Shown here one piece after another: positions 10,087-19,254 of a DNA stretch of 64,000 nucleotides. The stretch covers positions 248,001 through 312,000 of the forward strand of contig NZ_CDWI01000008.1 in assembly GCF_001049495.1 (NCBI RefSeq), given 5' to 3'. Position numbers and translations under genes: made by a program. The DNA is from Microbacterium sp. 3J1 (GTDB lineage Bacteria; Actinomycetota; Actinomycetes; Actinomycetales; Microbacteriaceae). The notes under the pieces were generated by a model. The model made no database searches. It worked only from the letters and a program-made list of their open reading frames with translations, and was not told where the DNA came from. Numbering within the stretch: the first letter of the stretch is position 1; each line of letters begins with the position of its first letter.

Positions 10087-11493
10087 GTGACGGTGACCCT
10101 CCCCGCATCGCCGTCGACTCGAACGCGCCGCCAGCCCCACCCCTGGCTCGCCATGGTGCCGCTGCTCCTCGGCATCCTCATCGGAGCGCTCGCGATCAGC
10201 AGCGTCTCGACCGCGCTGCCCGCGATTCGCGGCGATCTGACGCTCTCCGACAGCGGCGCGCTGTGGCTCGTCGACGTGTACGCGCTGTCGCTCGCGGCGA
10301 CGCTGATCCTCGCCGCGCGCATCGGTGACGTCTTCGGTCGCAAGCGGATCGTGCTCATCGGTCTCGCCGGCTTCGCCGCGCTCAACCTCGTCGGCGGGCT
10401 CGCGGAGAACGGCGTGCTGCTGATCGTCGTCCGTGCTCTGCTCGGTGTCGCCGAGGCGTTCGTCGTCGCCGGCGTCGTCGCCACGATCGGCGCGCACTAC
10501 CAGGCGAGGCAGCGAGTGCTCGCATACGGACTCTGGACGGCGACGTTCGGCACCGGGAGCGCGCTCGGCCCCGTGCTCGGCGGGATCGTCGCGGAGGGGC
10601 CCGGATGGCGCTGGCTTTTGCTCGGAAGCGTGCCGCTCGCGGTGCTCGCGGGCGTGCTCGCGATCTGGCTCGTGCCGGATTCCCGCAGTTCACGTCCCTC
10701 GTCGTGGGACGTCCTCAGCATCGTGTCGTCGATCGTGGCCCTCGGTGCTCTCGTCTTCGCCCTGCACGAGGTGCTGGCGGCCCCGATCCCCGCGGCGGTC
10801 GCCGGAGTCGTGGCGGTGGTGACGCTCGTGTACTTCATCCGTCGACAGCGCCGGCTGCGTGATCCGCTCATCGACATGCGGCTGTTCGGTGTTCCCGGGT
10901 TCAGTCCGGCGATCGTCCGCATCCTCGCGAGCAGCGGCGTCGCGTCGGCATCCGTCCTCCTCGTGAGCCTGCACCTGCAGGACGCGAGAGGGCACAGTGC
11001 GGCCGAGGCGGGCATCGCGATCCTGCCGCAGGCGGTCGCGATCGCGCTCGGAGGCGTGCTGGCCCCGGTGTTCCTGCGCTGGCTCAGCTCACCCACGCTG
11101 ACGGTGCTCGCGCTCGTCGTGCAGGGCGTCGGCCTCGGGTGGCTCGCGCTCGGCACGGATCTCGTCGTGTTTCCGCTCGTTCTCGTGGGAGCGGGATTCG
11201 GGGTCGCCGCGACACTCGCCGCGACCACCCTCTTCGACGTCACAACCGAGGACGACGCGGGCCAGGTCGGTGCGGTGCAGGAGGTCGGGTTCTCCCTCGG
11301 CAGCGGTCTCGGCGTCGCGGTGCTCGGCACGGTCGCCTCGATCGTCGGGGCCGCCGGCTTCTCCGTCGCCCTGATCGTCGCGGCGGTCGCGGTGGTCGCC
11401 GCCGCCATCCTGCCGCTGTGGAGCAGGGCCTCCGCAGCGGCGGCCGCCGACACCGACGCCGACACCCATGCCGCACCCCGTACCCGGAACTGA
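10087..11493 (+). CDS. MFS drug exporter, DHA2-like
   Basis: About 468 residues with some 14 hydrophobic segments, as in the 14-helix DHA2 group of proton antiporters. Motif A appears as ARIGDVFGRKRIV and motif C-like as GTGSALGPVLGGIV. GTG at 10087 is taken as the start; an in-frame TTG at 10057 would add ten residues and overlaps the presumed operator. Neither has a strong ribosome site. The next gene starts 15 nt after its stop, so the exporter and the oxidoreductase form one transcript opposite the HxlR regulator. Likely role: export of a toxic aromatic or quinone-like compound (inference from context). Confidence 0.85.
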   Translation: MTVTLPASPSTRTRRQPHPWLAMVPLLLGILIGALAISSVSTALPAIRGDLTLSDSGALWLVDVYALSLAATLILAARIGDVFGRKRIVLIGLAGFAALNLVGGLAENGVLLIVVRALLGVAEAFVVAGVVATIGAHYQARQRVLAYGLWTATFGTGSALGPVLGGIVAEGPGWRWLLLGSVPLAVLAGVLAIWLVPDSRSSRPSSWDVLSIVSSIVALGALVFALHEVLAAPIPAAVAGVVAVVTLVYFIRRQRRLRDPLIDMRLFGVPGFSPAIVRILASSGVASASVLLVSLHLQDARGHSAAEAGIAILPQAVAIALGGVLAPVFLRWLSSPTLTVLALVVQGVGLGWLALGTDLVVFPLVLVGAGFGVAATLAATTLFDVTTEDDAGQVGAVQEVGFSLGSGLGVAVLGTVASIVGAAGFSVALIVAAVAVVAAAILPLWSRASAAAAADTDADTHAAPRTRN

Positions 11494-11507
11494 GAGAGAG
11501 CACATCC

Positions 11508-12296
11508 GTGTCAGAACGTCGTCCGACCGCCCACTGGATCTACGCGCACCCGCAGCCGACGTCCTTCAACGCCCGCCTCTTCCGGCAGGGCGCCGAGGCG
11601 CTCTCCCGCAGCCATGACCTCGAGATCACCGACCTGCACGCGCAGGGATTCGATCCGGTGCTCGCGGCGGCGGACTTCGGGCAGCCGCTCGGGCGGCCGG
11701 GCAACATCGTCGACCTGCTGGGCGAGACCCATGCCGACGGACAGGTCCCCGCGGACGTGGCGGAGGAGCAGCGCAAGCTCGCGAGCGCCGATCTCGTGGT
11801 CCTGCAGTTCCCGCTCTGGTGGTACGGGCCCCCGGCGATCCTCAAGGGGTGGTTCGACCGGGTGCTCACCAACGGTTTCGCGTACGGCACGGTCGACCCT
11901 GACACCGGTCTCCCGCTCCGCTACGGCGACGGTCCGCTCGCGGGACGCCGCGCCCTGGTGATCGTCACCGCCGGCGAGGACGATCGCTCGGTGGGCAGCC
12001 GCGGCGTGAGCGGCGACCTCGACTCGCTGCTGTTCCCGGTGACGCACGGGACGCTCTGGTACACGGGCATCGAGCCGCTCGACCTGCACGTCGTGCACGA
12101 CGCCGACGGGCTGGACGCGACCACCGTCGACCGCGAGAGCGACCGGCTGGTGGAGCGGCTCGCGGGGATCGAACGCGAGTCGCCGAGCCGCCCGTTCCGC
12201 CGCCTCCGCGACGGCGACTACCGCGGAACCCGCGCACTGCGCACCGACCTCCTGCCCGGACGCACCGATCTCGGCATCCACCGCGTCGCGGGCTGA
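11508..12296 (+). CDS. Flavodoxin-fold NAD(P)H oxidoreductase (quinone reductase type)
   Basis: A 262-residue protein of the NQO1/KefF/MdaB-like flavodoxin fold. It opens with IYAHPQPTSFNARLF (phosphate-binding loop for FMN or FAD), has DLVVLQFPLWWYGPPAILKGWFDRV and a following GxxY-type loop. These enzymes transfer two electrons to quinones or other electrophiles in the cytosol. The GTG start has a GAGAGAG ribosome site 8 nt upstream. Pairing with an MFS exporter and a divergent HxlR regulator supports a detoxification role. The C-terminal about 50 residues are Arg-rich and not recognised. Confidence 0.9.
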   Translation: MSERRPTAHWIYAHPQPTSFNARLFRQGAEALSRSHDLEITDLHAQGFDPVLAAADFGQPLGRPGNIVDLLGETHADGQVPADVAEEQRKLASADLVVLQFPLWWYGPPAILKGWFDRVLTNGFAYGTVDPDTGLPLRYGDGPLAGRRALVIVTAGEDDRSVGSRGVSGDLDSLLFPVTHGTLWYTGIEPLDLHVVHDADGLDATTVDRESDRLVERLAGIERESPSRPFRRLRDGDYRGTRALRTDLLPGRTDLGIHRVAG

Positions 12297-12323
12297 ACAC
12301 GTCCCGCTCCGGCGGGGAGGAGA

Positions 12324-12353
12324 GCGGATGCCGTGGGCTCGCCCGGCATCCGC
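12324..12353 (+). terminator. Hairpin after oxidoreductase gene
   Basis: A perfect 10-bp stem GCGGATGCCG / CGGCATCCGC with a 10-nt loop, extended by a GGAGG/CCTCC pair, lies 27 nt after the stop codon. Confidence 0.6.
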
Positions 12354-12410
12354 ATGCCTCCTGATGCTCCCGTGCCGACAGTGGCAGAGTGGCCGTGACG
12401 GAGGTGCGCG

Positions 12411-13118
12411 ATGGGCGAAGCGGTGCTGTGGGGCGTGGTCGCGGCATCCCCGCTGTTCGTCGGTGCCGCTCTCGCACTGCTTCGCACCTGGCCGCCTCGT
12501 TGGCTCGGGATCGTTCTCGGTTTCGGAGCCGGCGCGCTCATGGCGTCGATCGCCTTCGAGCTCTGGGAGGAGGGGCTCGATCTCGCGGGGCCGTTCCCGC
12601 TCGTGGTGGGTGTCGCTCTGGGGGCATTGAGCTACTACGTCGCCGATCGCATCCTCGATGCGCGCGCCGCGAAGGCGAAGAGCGCTGCGGGCGGCGGGCA
12701 GCTGGCCGTCGGGGCCCTGCTCGACGGCATCCCCGAGCAGCTCGTGCTGGGCATCGGGCTGGCATCGGGAGAGCCGGTGAGCGTCGCCCTCGTCGTCGCG
12801 ATCCTCGTCTCGAACCTTCCGGAGTCGATCGGATCCGCCGCCGACCTGCTGGAGGGCGGGATGGCCAAGTCGCGCGTCCTCCTGCTCTGGGCCGGAGTCG
12901 CCGTGGTGTGCGCGCTCGCGACCGTCGCGGGCTTCGCGCTCGCGAGCGTCACCGGCGACGGGTTCCGTTCAGCCGCGAGCGGTTTCGCCGCCGGGGCGCT
13001 GCTGGTGATGCTCGTCGACTCGATGGTGCCGGAGGCGCAGTCCAAGGCCAAGGAGTCCACCGGTCTCGCGACCGTGCTGGGCTTCGCGCTCGCCGCCGGC
13101 CTCGCGCTCACGTCCTGA
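12411..13118 (+). CDS. ZIP-family metal transporter
   Basis: A 235-residue membrane protein with about eight hydrophobic segments. The metal-site motifs of the ZIP family are visible: DGIPEQ at 105-110 (normally H-S/D-x-P-E), NLPES at 135-139 and DSMVPE at 203-208. It lacks the His-rich loop often found between helices 3 and 4; an Ala/Lys linker stands there instead. Likely imports Zn or another divalent cation across the cytoplasmic membrane. ATG follows GGAGG 6 nt upstream. It appears monocistronic. Confidence 0.85.
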   Translation: MGEAVLWGVVAASPLFVGAALALLRTWPPRWLGIVLGFGAGALMASIAFELWEEGLDLAGPFPLVVGVALGALSYYVADRILDARAAKAKSAAGGGQLAVGALLDGIPEQLVLGIGLASGEPVSVALVVAILVSNLPESIGSAADLLEGGMAKSRVLLLWAGVAVVCALATVAGFALASVTGDGFRSAASGFAAGALLVMLVDSMVPEAQSKAKESTGLATVLGFALAAGLALTS

Positions 13119-13254
13119 GAACCGCGCGACGGACCCGCCATCCGGCGGCGGATCCCGCGCGGAACGGCCCCGGCTGGCGGGTTACCCTCGGACGAGACCT
13201 GCAGGATGCTGGCGGGGCGCCGTCGCACCGACGGCCGAGAACAAAGGAGTTCTG

Positions 13255-14223
13255 ATGACGACCGTGACCCTGCGCCCGCCCTTCGATCCCGAGCTGGAGG
13301 CGGCACTCGCCCTGGTCGCAGATCAGCTGCCGTCGACGCTCACCGCCGAGATGATCCCCCTGCTCCGCGAGTCTCCGGTGAGCGCGGATGAGGAGATCTT
13401 CGCGACGCTCGCCGAGCGCGGCTTCACCCGGCGAGACGTGACGATCGCCGGACACGAGGGGGACGGCATCGTGATCTCCGTCATCGAGAAGGAGGGCCGG
13501 ACCGGCACCGGGCCCGGCTTCTTCCACACCCACGGGGGCGGGATGATCATCGGGAACCGGTGGTTGGGTGTCGTCGGATTCCTGGACTGGGCGGAGCGCT
13601 TCAACGGCGTGATCGTGACGGTCGAGTACCGGCTGGCCCCCGAGTTCCCCGATCCGTACCCGGTGGAGGACTGCTACGCGGCCCTGCAGTGGACCGCCGA
13701 GAACGCCGCCGACCTCGGCGTCGATCCGAACCGGATTCTGATCGGAGGAGCCAGCGCGGGAGGCGGCCTCGCCGCCGGTACCGCCCTGCTCGCGCGGGAC
13801 CGCCGCGGACCGGCGCTCATCGGACAGCTCCTCATCTATCCGATGCTCGATGACCGGGACGAGACGGTCTCGACCCATCAGATCGACGGCATCGGCGTCT
13901 GGGACCGCGGTTCCAACGTCACAGGCTGGACGGCGCTGCTCGGCGACCGGAAGGGCACCGCAGACGTCTCGATCTACGCCGCGCCGGCCCGCGCGACCGA
14001 TCTCGCAGGCCTCCCCCCGGCGTTCATCGACTGCGGAAGCGCCGAGGTCTTCCGTGACGAGGACGTCGCCTACGCGACCAGGCTGTGGGAGGCGGGAGTT
14101 CAGGCGGAACTGCACGTGTGGGCCGGAGGCTTCCACGGGTTCGACATGTTCGCCCCGCACACCGCCGTCGCGCAGGCGATGCTCGCCGCTCGCGACAACT
14201 GGGTCGGCCGGCTCCTCGCCTGA
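13255..14223 (+). CDS. HSL-family esterase (alpha/beta hydrolase)
   Basis: A 322-residue esterase of the hormone-sensitive-lipase group. The oxyanion motif HGGG is at 93-96 after FFHT, and the nucleophile elbow is GASAG with Ser167. His294 is in GGFHGFD. The usual catalytic Asp in D-P-L-R-D-E is replaced by Glu264 (EVFRDE), a variant seen in some family members. Substrates are typically short acyl esters. ATG is preceded by AAAGGAG at good spacing. The PucR-like regulator starts 61 nt downstream on the same strand and could control or share its transcript. Confidence 0.92.
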   Translation: MTTVTLRPPFDPELEAALALVADQLPSTLTAEMIPLLRESPVSADEEIFATLAERGFTRRDVTIAGHEGDGIVISVIEKEGRTGTGPGFFHTHGGGMIIGNRWLGVVGFLDWAERFNGVIVTVEYRLAPEFPDPYPVEDCYAALQWTAENAADLGVDPNRILIGGASAGGGLAAGTALLARDRRGPALIGQLLIYPMLDDRDETVSTHQIDGIGVWDRGSNVTGWTALLGDRKGTADVSIYAAPARATDLAGLPPAFIDCGSAEVFRDEDVAYATRLWEAGVQAELHVWAGGFHGFDMFAPHTAVAQAMLAARDNWVGRLLA

Positions 14224-14284
14224 CCCGTCGTCCCACCCTCTGGGGGCGCCGGGCCGCGACCCCATAGGGTGGAACTCCCGCGCG

Positions 14285-15292
14285 ATGGAGCCCGACATGC
14301 AAGATCTGCTGGGGCGTCTCACCGCCCTCGACCCCGACGCGAGCGAGACGCTCAAGGTCGTCTCCTATTTCGACGCGCTCGTCGCCAGGTCTGTCGGTGT
14401 CGAGAGCATGCTGCGTGGTGCGGCGGTGCTCAGCGGCGCGACCGTCGGGCACCGAGACGGAGCGCAGAGCATCAGGGTCAGGGCAGACGGCGTGCGCACC
14501 GACCCGACCGCTGCGGACGGCACCTGGCCCACGCGCGAGGTGAGTGCGGACGCCGTGACCTGGATCGAGCGCGAGGGTCCGCCCCACACGAACGACGCGA
14601 TGATCCTCGAGCGTCTCGCTCTCGCCCTGGGCATCATCCGCGCCCGGCGTTCGGTCGGACCCGAGAGCGCCGTCGAACTGGTCATCAGCTCGTACGCGAC
14701 CGCCGATGAGCGCGTCGCGGCATTCAGTCGCCTCCGCCTGCCCGACACGTCGCTCGCCGTCATCGCCTCCCTGCCGGATCCGGCGCCGCTGCCGCAGCAT
14801 CCGTCTGCTGTCGTCGCGACGCGGCACGGGCTCACGCGCGCGACGATCATCGACGCGTCGGGGGACGCCGGGGACGCCTGGCCGTCGACGACCGATCAGC
14901 GTCTGGGGGTCGGCCTCGCCGGGACCGTGCGTGACCTCCCGCGGTCCTGGTCGGCGGCGCTGGTCGCCGTGCGTCTGACGACCGATGTCGACCCGACCGT
15001 CGCGGCCGCCGATCTCGGAGCCGCGCTGCTCGTGGCCCAGGCGGCGGAGGCGGGCCCGGTGCACCCCGATGCGGCGGCCCTCGCCGGCCTGGACGTGCGC
15101 AGCCTCGCGCTCCTCGATGCCATCGCCGAGGAGCAGAGCGTCAGGGCCGCGGCACTGCGTCTCGGCAGACACCACTCCAGCGTTCAGGACCGGCTGACGG
15201 CGCTGCAGGTCGTGCTCGGCTACGACGTGAGGACCCCGCGCGGACGCACCCGCTACGCGCTGGCGAGGATGCTCTTCACCCTCGCGCGCTGA
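14285..15292 (+). CDS. PucR-like regulator with C-terminal helix-turn-helix
   Basis: A 335-residue protein. The C-terminal about 60 residues (from LLDAIAEEQSVRAAALRLGRHHSSVQDRL) form the HTH_30-type DNA-binding domain used by PucR and CdaR regulators. The N-terminal part is an uncharacterised sensor region without a recognisable cofactor motif. A TAGGGT -10 box ends 14 nt before ATG 14285, giving a very short leader. It follows the HSL esterase on the same strand, so it may regulate ester use. An alternative ATG four codons downstream cannot be excluded. It converges on the membrane protein ending at 15313. Confidence 0.75.
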   Translation: MEPDMQDLLGRLTALDPDASETLKVVSYFDALVARSVGVESMLRGAAVLSGATVGHRDGAQSIRVRADGVRTDPTAADGTWPTREVSADAVTWIEREGPPHTNDAMILERLALALGIIRARRSVGPESAVELVISSYATADERVAAFSRLRLPDTSLAVIASLPDPAPLPQHPSAVVATRHGLTRATIIDASGDAGDAWPSTTDQRLGVGLAGTVRDLPRSWSAALVAVRLTTDVDPTVAAADLGAALLVAQAAEAGPVHPDAAALAGLDVRSLALLDAIAEEQSVRAAALRLGRHHSSVQDRLTALQVVLGYDVRTPRGRTRYALARMLFTLAR

Positions 15293-15293
15293 G

Positions 15294-15311
15294 CGCCCCG
15301 GGATCGGGGCG
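15294..15311. terminator. Bidirectional hairpin between convergent genes
   Basis: A perfect 7-bp stem CGCCCCG / CGGGGCG with loop GGAT fills the gap between the stop codons at 15292 and 15313, so it can serve both strands. Confidence 0.6.
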
Positions 15312-15312
15312 A

Positions 15313-16425
15313 TCAGAAGAATCCGGGGTACTCCTGCAGCCGCTCCTCGTATTCGGCGCGGTCGGCGTCGCTGAGCAGGGCGCTCGCGATGACGACGATC
15401 TGCAGCCCTTCCAGCGGCTCGCCCGTGCGGGCGCTCTGCGCCTCCCGAGCCTTCAGGAAGTCGCCGGTCGGGTCGTTCGAGAGGTCGAAGATGTTGGCAT
15501 AGAACCGCATGGGCTCGGGGTAGTTCTCCGCGTAGTACTCCCAGGTGTGCTGCTCGCGCGGGTCGGCACTGCCGTACAGCTTCGCGATCAGCGTGGGATC
15601 CATGCCCGAGTACTCGTCATTGAACGAGTAGAGGTACGACATCCCGTGCTCGGCGATGACGGAGTCGATCACGTCCATCACCTCGAGCTTGACGGAGTAG
15701 TCCTGGATCGGCTCGGTGGTCGCCCAGCCGGCGGACGTGTACTCGATGAGCATCGACTCGCCGCCGAACCCGTTGCGCTCCGGGCGGAGGTCCTCGTCGC
15801 CGACCGGCACCCACTCGTACCCGAACTCCTCGGTGACGCGCGCGCGGACGTCGGCGAACAGCTCCTCCGACGCTGCGCGCACCTCTTCGAGGGACTGCTG
15901 CGTCAGAGCATCCTGCGGGTCGGTGTCCTTGATGCCGGGGTACGCCTCCTCGTGCTTCTGCTCCTCCGTCTTCATGCCGTCGTACGCGCCCGAGGCGGAG
16001 GTCTGCAGCGCGCCGATCCCTCCGACCGTCGCGACGTTGAACACGAGCGTGACGGCCAGGGCGATCGCACCCAGCAGACGGGCGCGCGGAGAGAACAGAG
16101 ACCCGACGATCACCGCCACCACCACGAGCTGGAGGGCGAGCATCGTGACGCCGTACAGGATGTCCGTGCCGCCGACGGCGAGGGTGACGAGAAGGATGAC
16201 GGCGAAGAGGATGCCGGTGACGAGGGCGATCCAGCCGAGCGCGTTCGCCGGCTTCCTCGCGTCCTCCTGCGTCACGGTGGCGACCGCGCCCGGGAGCGTC
16301 GGCGGCGAGACGACGGGTCCGGCCTGTCGTCGCGCGTTCCGGTAGCCGCCGGGAGGCGGCACGGGCGGAGCGCCCTCGGAGCCCGCGACGTAGCGGGCCC
16401 GCTGCTTCTCGTGGTCCATCACCAT
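15313..16425 (-). CDS. Membrane protein of the MoxR-VWA operon, function unknown
   Basis: A 370-residue protein. A Pro-rich N-terminal cytoplasmic part (to about 60) is followed by three or four transmembrane segments between about 64 and 140. A large hydrophilic C-terminal domain ends in RLQEYPGFF. I do not recognise the domain. Its ATG (16425) overlaps the stop of the preceding TPR-like gene, so it is the translationally coupled last gene of the Bat-type operon. Other in-frame starts (GTG 16422, ATG 16419) are only one or two codons away. Confidence 0.75.
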   Translation of the reverse strand: MVMDHEKQRARYVAGSEGAPPVPPPGGYRNARRQAGPVVSPPTLPGAVATVTQEDARKPANALGWIALVTGILFAVILLVTLAVGGTDILYGVTMLALQLVVVAVIVGSLFSPRARLLGAIALAVTLVFNVATVGGIGALQTSASGAYDGMKTEEQKHEEAYPGIKDTDPQDALTQQSLEEVRAASEELFADVRARVTEEFGYEWVPVGDEDLRPERNGFGGESMLIEYTSAGWATTEPIQDYSVKLEVMDVIDSVIAEHGMSYLYSFNDEYSGMDPTLIAKLYGSADPREQHTWEYYAENYPEPMRFYANIFDLSNDPTGDFLKAREAQSARTGEPLEGLQIVVIASALLSDADRAEYEERLQEYPGFF

Positions 16426-17189
16426 GGCTTGTCCGTTCCCGACCCGCCGCCGTCGTCGTCCTGCTGCTGATCGCGCTCCTGGGTGCCCTGTTCGAGCTGC
16501 TCCTTGAGGTCTTCCAGCTGGTCGTCCGACGGCTGGGGCTCCTCCTCCTGCGGCTGCTCAGGCTCCTGCTCCTGCGGAGGCGCCTGCTCCTGCTGCTGCT
16601 TCTGCTTGAGGCGGTCCTCGAGGTCCTCGCGGCTCTGCTGCATGTCGCGCTCGGGGTCGGAGGACTGCTCCTGCGCCTCCTCGCTGTCGCACTCCTCCGG
16701 CATCTCGGTCGTGATCGTCAGCGCCTCGCCGTACAGCTCGGCGGCGGCCGGTCCGTCGCCGTCGCTGCGGGCGGAGTCGCCCATCCGCTCGATCACGAGC
16801 GCGAGGTTGATGCGCACACCGCACACCTCGAGGCCGGTCGCGAGACCCAGCGACTCCTCGAGCTTCGCGCGAGCCTCGGGCAGCTTCTCGGCCCCGGCGA
16901 GGGCGGTGCCGACGTTGAAGGGCGCCTTGTACGGCTCGAACCAGTTCAGGAACTCCTGGCCGCGGGCCGACGCCTCAGAACCCGCGTAGTCGTCGGCGAC
17001 GTATGCCGTGATCGACTGGTGCGCGTAGGCGTACATGCTCAGCAGCTTGCCGACGAACAGGAGGGCGGCGAGGGTGAGCGGGAGGGTCGCGATCGCGATC
17101 CAGCGGCGGATGCGGCGTCGGCGGCGGTTCGACGCGATCAGCGCGGTCGCGGCGGCCGTCACATCGTCTGCGGTGCGCACGTCGGTCAT
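16419..17189 (-). CDS. TPR-like membrane protein of the Bat-type operon
   Basis: A 256-residue protein with one transmembrane helix (about 30-52) after an Arg-rich start, a region with helical TPR-like periodicity (about 85-165), and a very Gln/Glu/Pro-rich low-complexity tail. This combination and its place behind two VWA genes match BatC/BatE-like proteins of the aerotolerance operons. It presumably scaffolds the VWA proteins at the membrane. The ATG overlaps the stop of the VWA gene by 4 nt. Confidence 0.75.
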   Translation of the reverse strand: MTDVRTADDVTAAATALIASNRRRRRIRRWIAIATLPLTLAALLFVGKLLSMYAYAHQSITAYVADDYAGSEASARGQEFLNWFEPYKAPFNVGTALAGAEKLPEARAKLEESLGLATGLEVCGVRINLALVIERMGDSARSDGDGPAAAELYGEALTITTEMPEECDSEEAQEQSSDPERDMQQSREDLEDRLKQKQQQEQAPPQEQEPEQPQEEEPQPSDDQLEDLKEQLEQGTQERDQQQDDDGGGSGTDKPW

Positions 17190-18271
17190 GCGGCACCTCC
17201 CTCGGTCGGCGCCGAGCGGCGCGAGGATCTCTTCCTGGCACGGCCCTTCCTGTCGTCGGGCGACGACGCGCCGGCGACCGAGTCGACACGCGGTGCCCGC
17301 AGATGACGCAACCTGGCCACGAGCATGCTCGCCCGCGCGAGCTCGACGCCGAGCAGCGCGACGACGACGAGCGCAGCGATCCAGTACAGCTCGGTGACCG
17401 TGCCCACCGACCCCGACTCCGCATAGCCGACGGTCGTCGACGGCGCCTCCGGCAGCGTCGGCTCGGCATCCGCGGTGCGATGCTGGTACTCGACGCCCAG
17501 GTCTGCGGCGATCGCCTCGAGGTTCGGCTCGTCGATGACCGACAGCGCCTCGGCGCCCTGATACTCGATGTAGCCGCCGCCGTCTGACGGATCGACGGAG
17601 CCGGTCGTCAGCTTCATCGGGCCGCCCTCGGCGGTGCCGTATCCGAACACGGCGCCCGCGTCGGTCAGGCTCGCGCTCCCGTCGAAGGGCTCGGGCGGGG
17701 AGCTCGCGGTCTGCTCGCCGTCTCCGAAGTAGAACACCATGCGCGAGCGGTCGTCCGAGTTCGCCGCAGCATTCGTCAGGGTCTCAGCCAGCAGCGGAGC
17801 CGCGATACCGATCGAGCTTCCCCGCGACTGGCTCGTCACCTCGGGGCGCAGCACCTCGAGCGACGAGATCAACGACGTCGTGTCGGTGGTCAGCGGCATC
17901 CGCAGATCCGCGGTGGCGTCGAAGGTGATCAGCGCGAATCGGGCACCCGGATACCGGTCGACGATCCCCTGCACATCGGCGCGCACACCGTCGAGGCGCG
18001 GCTCTTCGCCGTTCCAGTCCTCTGCGACGATGCTGGCCGTCGTGTCGACGACGAGCACGATGTCGGTGTCCGTCGCGAGGGTCTCGGTCGCCCCGCCGGG
18101 GATGCCCGGGCGCAGGAGCATCGTGAAGCACGCGAGCAGCATCACGAGACGCATGACCCACAGCGCCCGTGCGCGGCCCCGCGCCTTCACCAGCGCGAGG
18201 ACAGCGATCGCCGCCACCGGCGCACAGAGGAGCAGCAGGAGGAACACGTTGAGCACGGGCTGGAAGATCAC
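17186..18271 (-). CDS. VWA-domain membrane protein (BatA/BatB-like), second
   Basis: A 361-residue protein: two N-terminal helices (about 5-30 and 38-55), a von Willebrand factor A domain, and a C-terminal helix near 310-330 followed by a basic tail. The metal-ion site is DTTAS (Asp76, Thr78, Ser80), a D-x-T-x-S variant of the usual D-x-S-x-S. GTG at 18271 is used; it overlaps the upstream stop as GTGA and has GGAGGG upstream. Bat VWA proteins act in envelope stress or complex assembly together with MoxR ATPases. Confidence 0.87.
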   Translation of the reverse strand: MIFQPVLNVFLLLLLCAPVAAIAVLALVKARGRARALWVMRLVMLLACFTMLLRPGIPGGATETLATDTDIVLVVDTTASIVAEDWNGEEPRLDGVRADVQGIVDRYPGARFALITFDATADLRMPLTTDTTSLISSLEVLRPEVTSQSRGSSIGIAAPLLAETLTNAAANSDDRSRMVFYFGDGEQTASSPPEPFDGSASLTDAGAVFGYGTAEGGPMKLTTGSVDPSDGGGYIEYQGAEALSVIDEPNLEAIAADLGVEYQHRTADAEPTLPEAPSTTVGYAESGSVGTVTELYWIAALVVVALLGVELARASMLVARLRHLRAPRVDSVAGASSPDDRKGRARKRSSRRSAPTEGGAA

Positions 18272-19254
18272 AGTCTCACCCTCCAGAGCACGACGATGAA
18301 CGTCAGCGTCGAGACGAGGAGCACGACGATCCACAGGTTCGGATCGTCGGTCCAGACCACCTGGGCCTGCCCCTTGAGCTCCGTCGCCTCCTGCTCCTGC
18401 ACCTGCGTCACGATGTCGGCGACCGTCGTCGTGTCGCGCAGACCGTAGGCGGTTCCGCCCGTGGTCTCGGCCGCCTGCGAGAGTTCGGCGCTCACCTCGG
18501 CGTCCTTGCCCTGCACGGGGTTGAGTGCGAAGACGCGGACCCCCACCGACTTCGCGTAGGCGGCGGCTTCGGGCAGTGTGACGATGGAGGCGCCGTTGAT
18601 CTCGTTGTCGGTCGCGAAGATGATCGATCGCGAGCGCTCGTCGTCGGGGTGGTCGAACGCCATCGCGCAGGCCGCGAGGCCGTCGCCGATCAGCGAGGCG
18701 CCGTTGCCGTTGAGCGTGCCCACCCAGTGCTCGGGGACCTGCTCGTTCAGGAGGAAGCTCTCGCGGATGCTCTGCAGGTGACCGCGGATGAAGTCGTAGT
18801 CGTCAGTCAGCGGGAAGATCTGCACCGGGGAGCTGTTGAAGATCGTCAGCCCGATCCGCTCCCCTTCGAAGTCCTCGAGCAGCTCCTCGAACACCGTGAG
18901 GATCTCGACGTCGACCTCGCTCATCGAGCCGGACACGTCGAGGCACAGCATGATGTCGCGGCTCGTGTTCACGGGCTGGATCGTCTGCGACGACATGGGG
19001 CGCGCGGCGACGACTCCCGCCGCCAGCGTCGCGAGCACGCCGAGCAGCAGGACGGCCGAGAGGGCGAGCACGCGCCGATTCAGCGCGTGACGGAAGGTCG
19101 GCAGGGCGCGGAGTCGCTCGGCACGCGCGATGCGGGCGCGCTCGTGCGCCTCGGTGCGGCCGGTTCGACGGAGCCCGAGGACGACGCCGAGCGTGATCGC
19201 GATGACCACGACAGCGGCGGCGATGAGGAGGATCCACCCGTTCGCTAGTGCCAT
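18268..19254 (-). CDS. VWA-domain membrane protein (BatA-like), first
   Basis: A 328-residue protein with N-terminal transmembrane segments (about 7-28 and 62-84) and a C-terminal one (about 307-326) around a VWA domain. The metal-ion adhesion site is intact: DVSGS with Asp106, Ser108 and Ser110, plus a later conserved Thr/Asp loop (FATDNEING). It overlaps both neighbours by a few bases, showing tight coupling. With the next VWA protein it likely forms a membrane heteromer served by the MoxR ATPase. Confidence 0.9.
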   Translation of the reverse strand: MALANGWILLIAAAVVVIAITLGVVLGLRRTGRTEAHERARIARAERLRALPTFRHALNRRVLALSAVLLLGVLATLAAGVVAARPMSSQTIQPVNTSRDIMLCLDVSGSMSEVDVEILTVFEELLEDFEGERIGLTIFNSSPVQIFPLTDDYDFIRGHLQSIRESFLLNEQVPEHWVGTLNGNGASLIGDGLAACAMAFDHPDDERSRSIIFATDNEINGASIVTLPEAAAYAKSVGVRVFALNPVQGKDAEVSAELSQAAETTGGTAYGLRDTTTVADIVTQVQEQEATELKGQAQVVWTDDPNLWIVVLLVSTLTFIVVLWRVRL

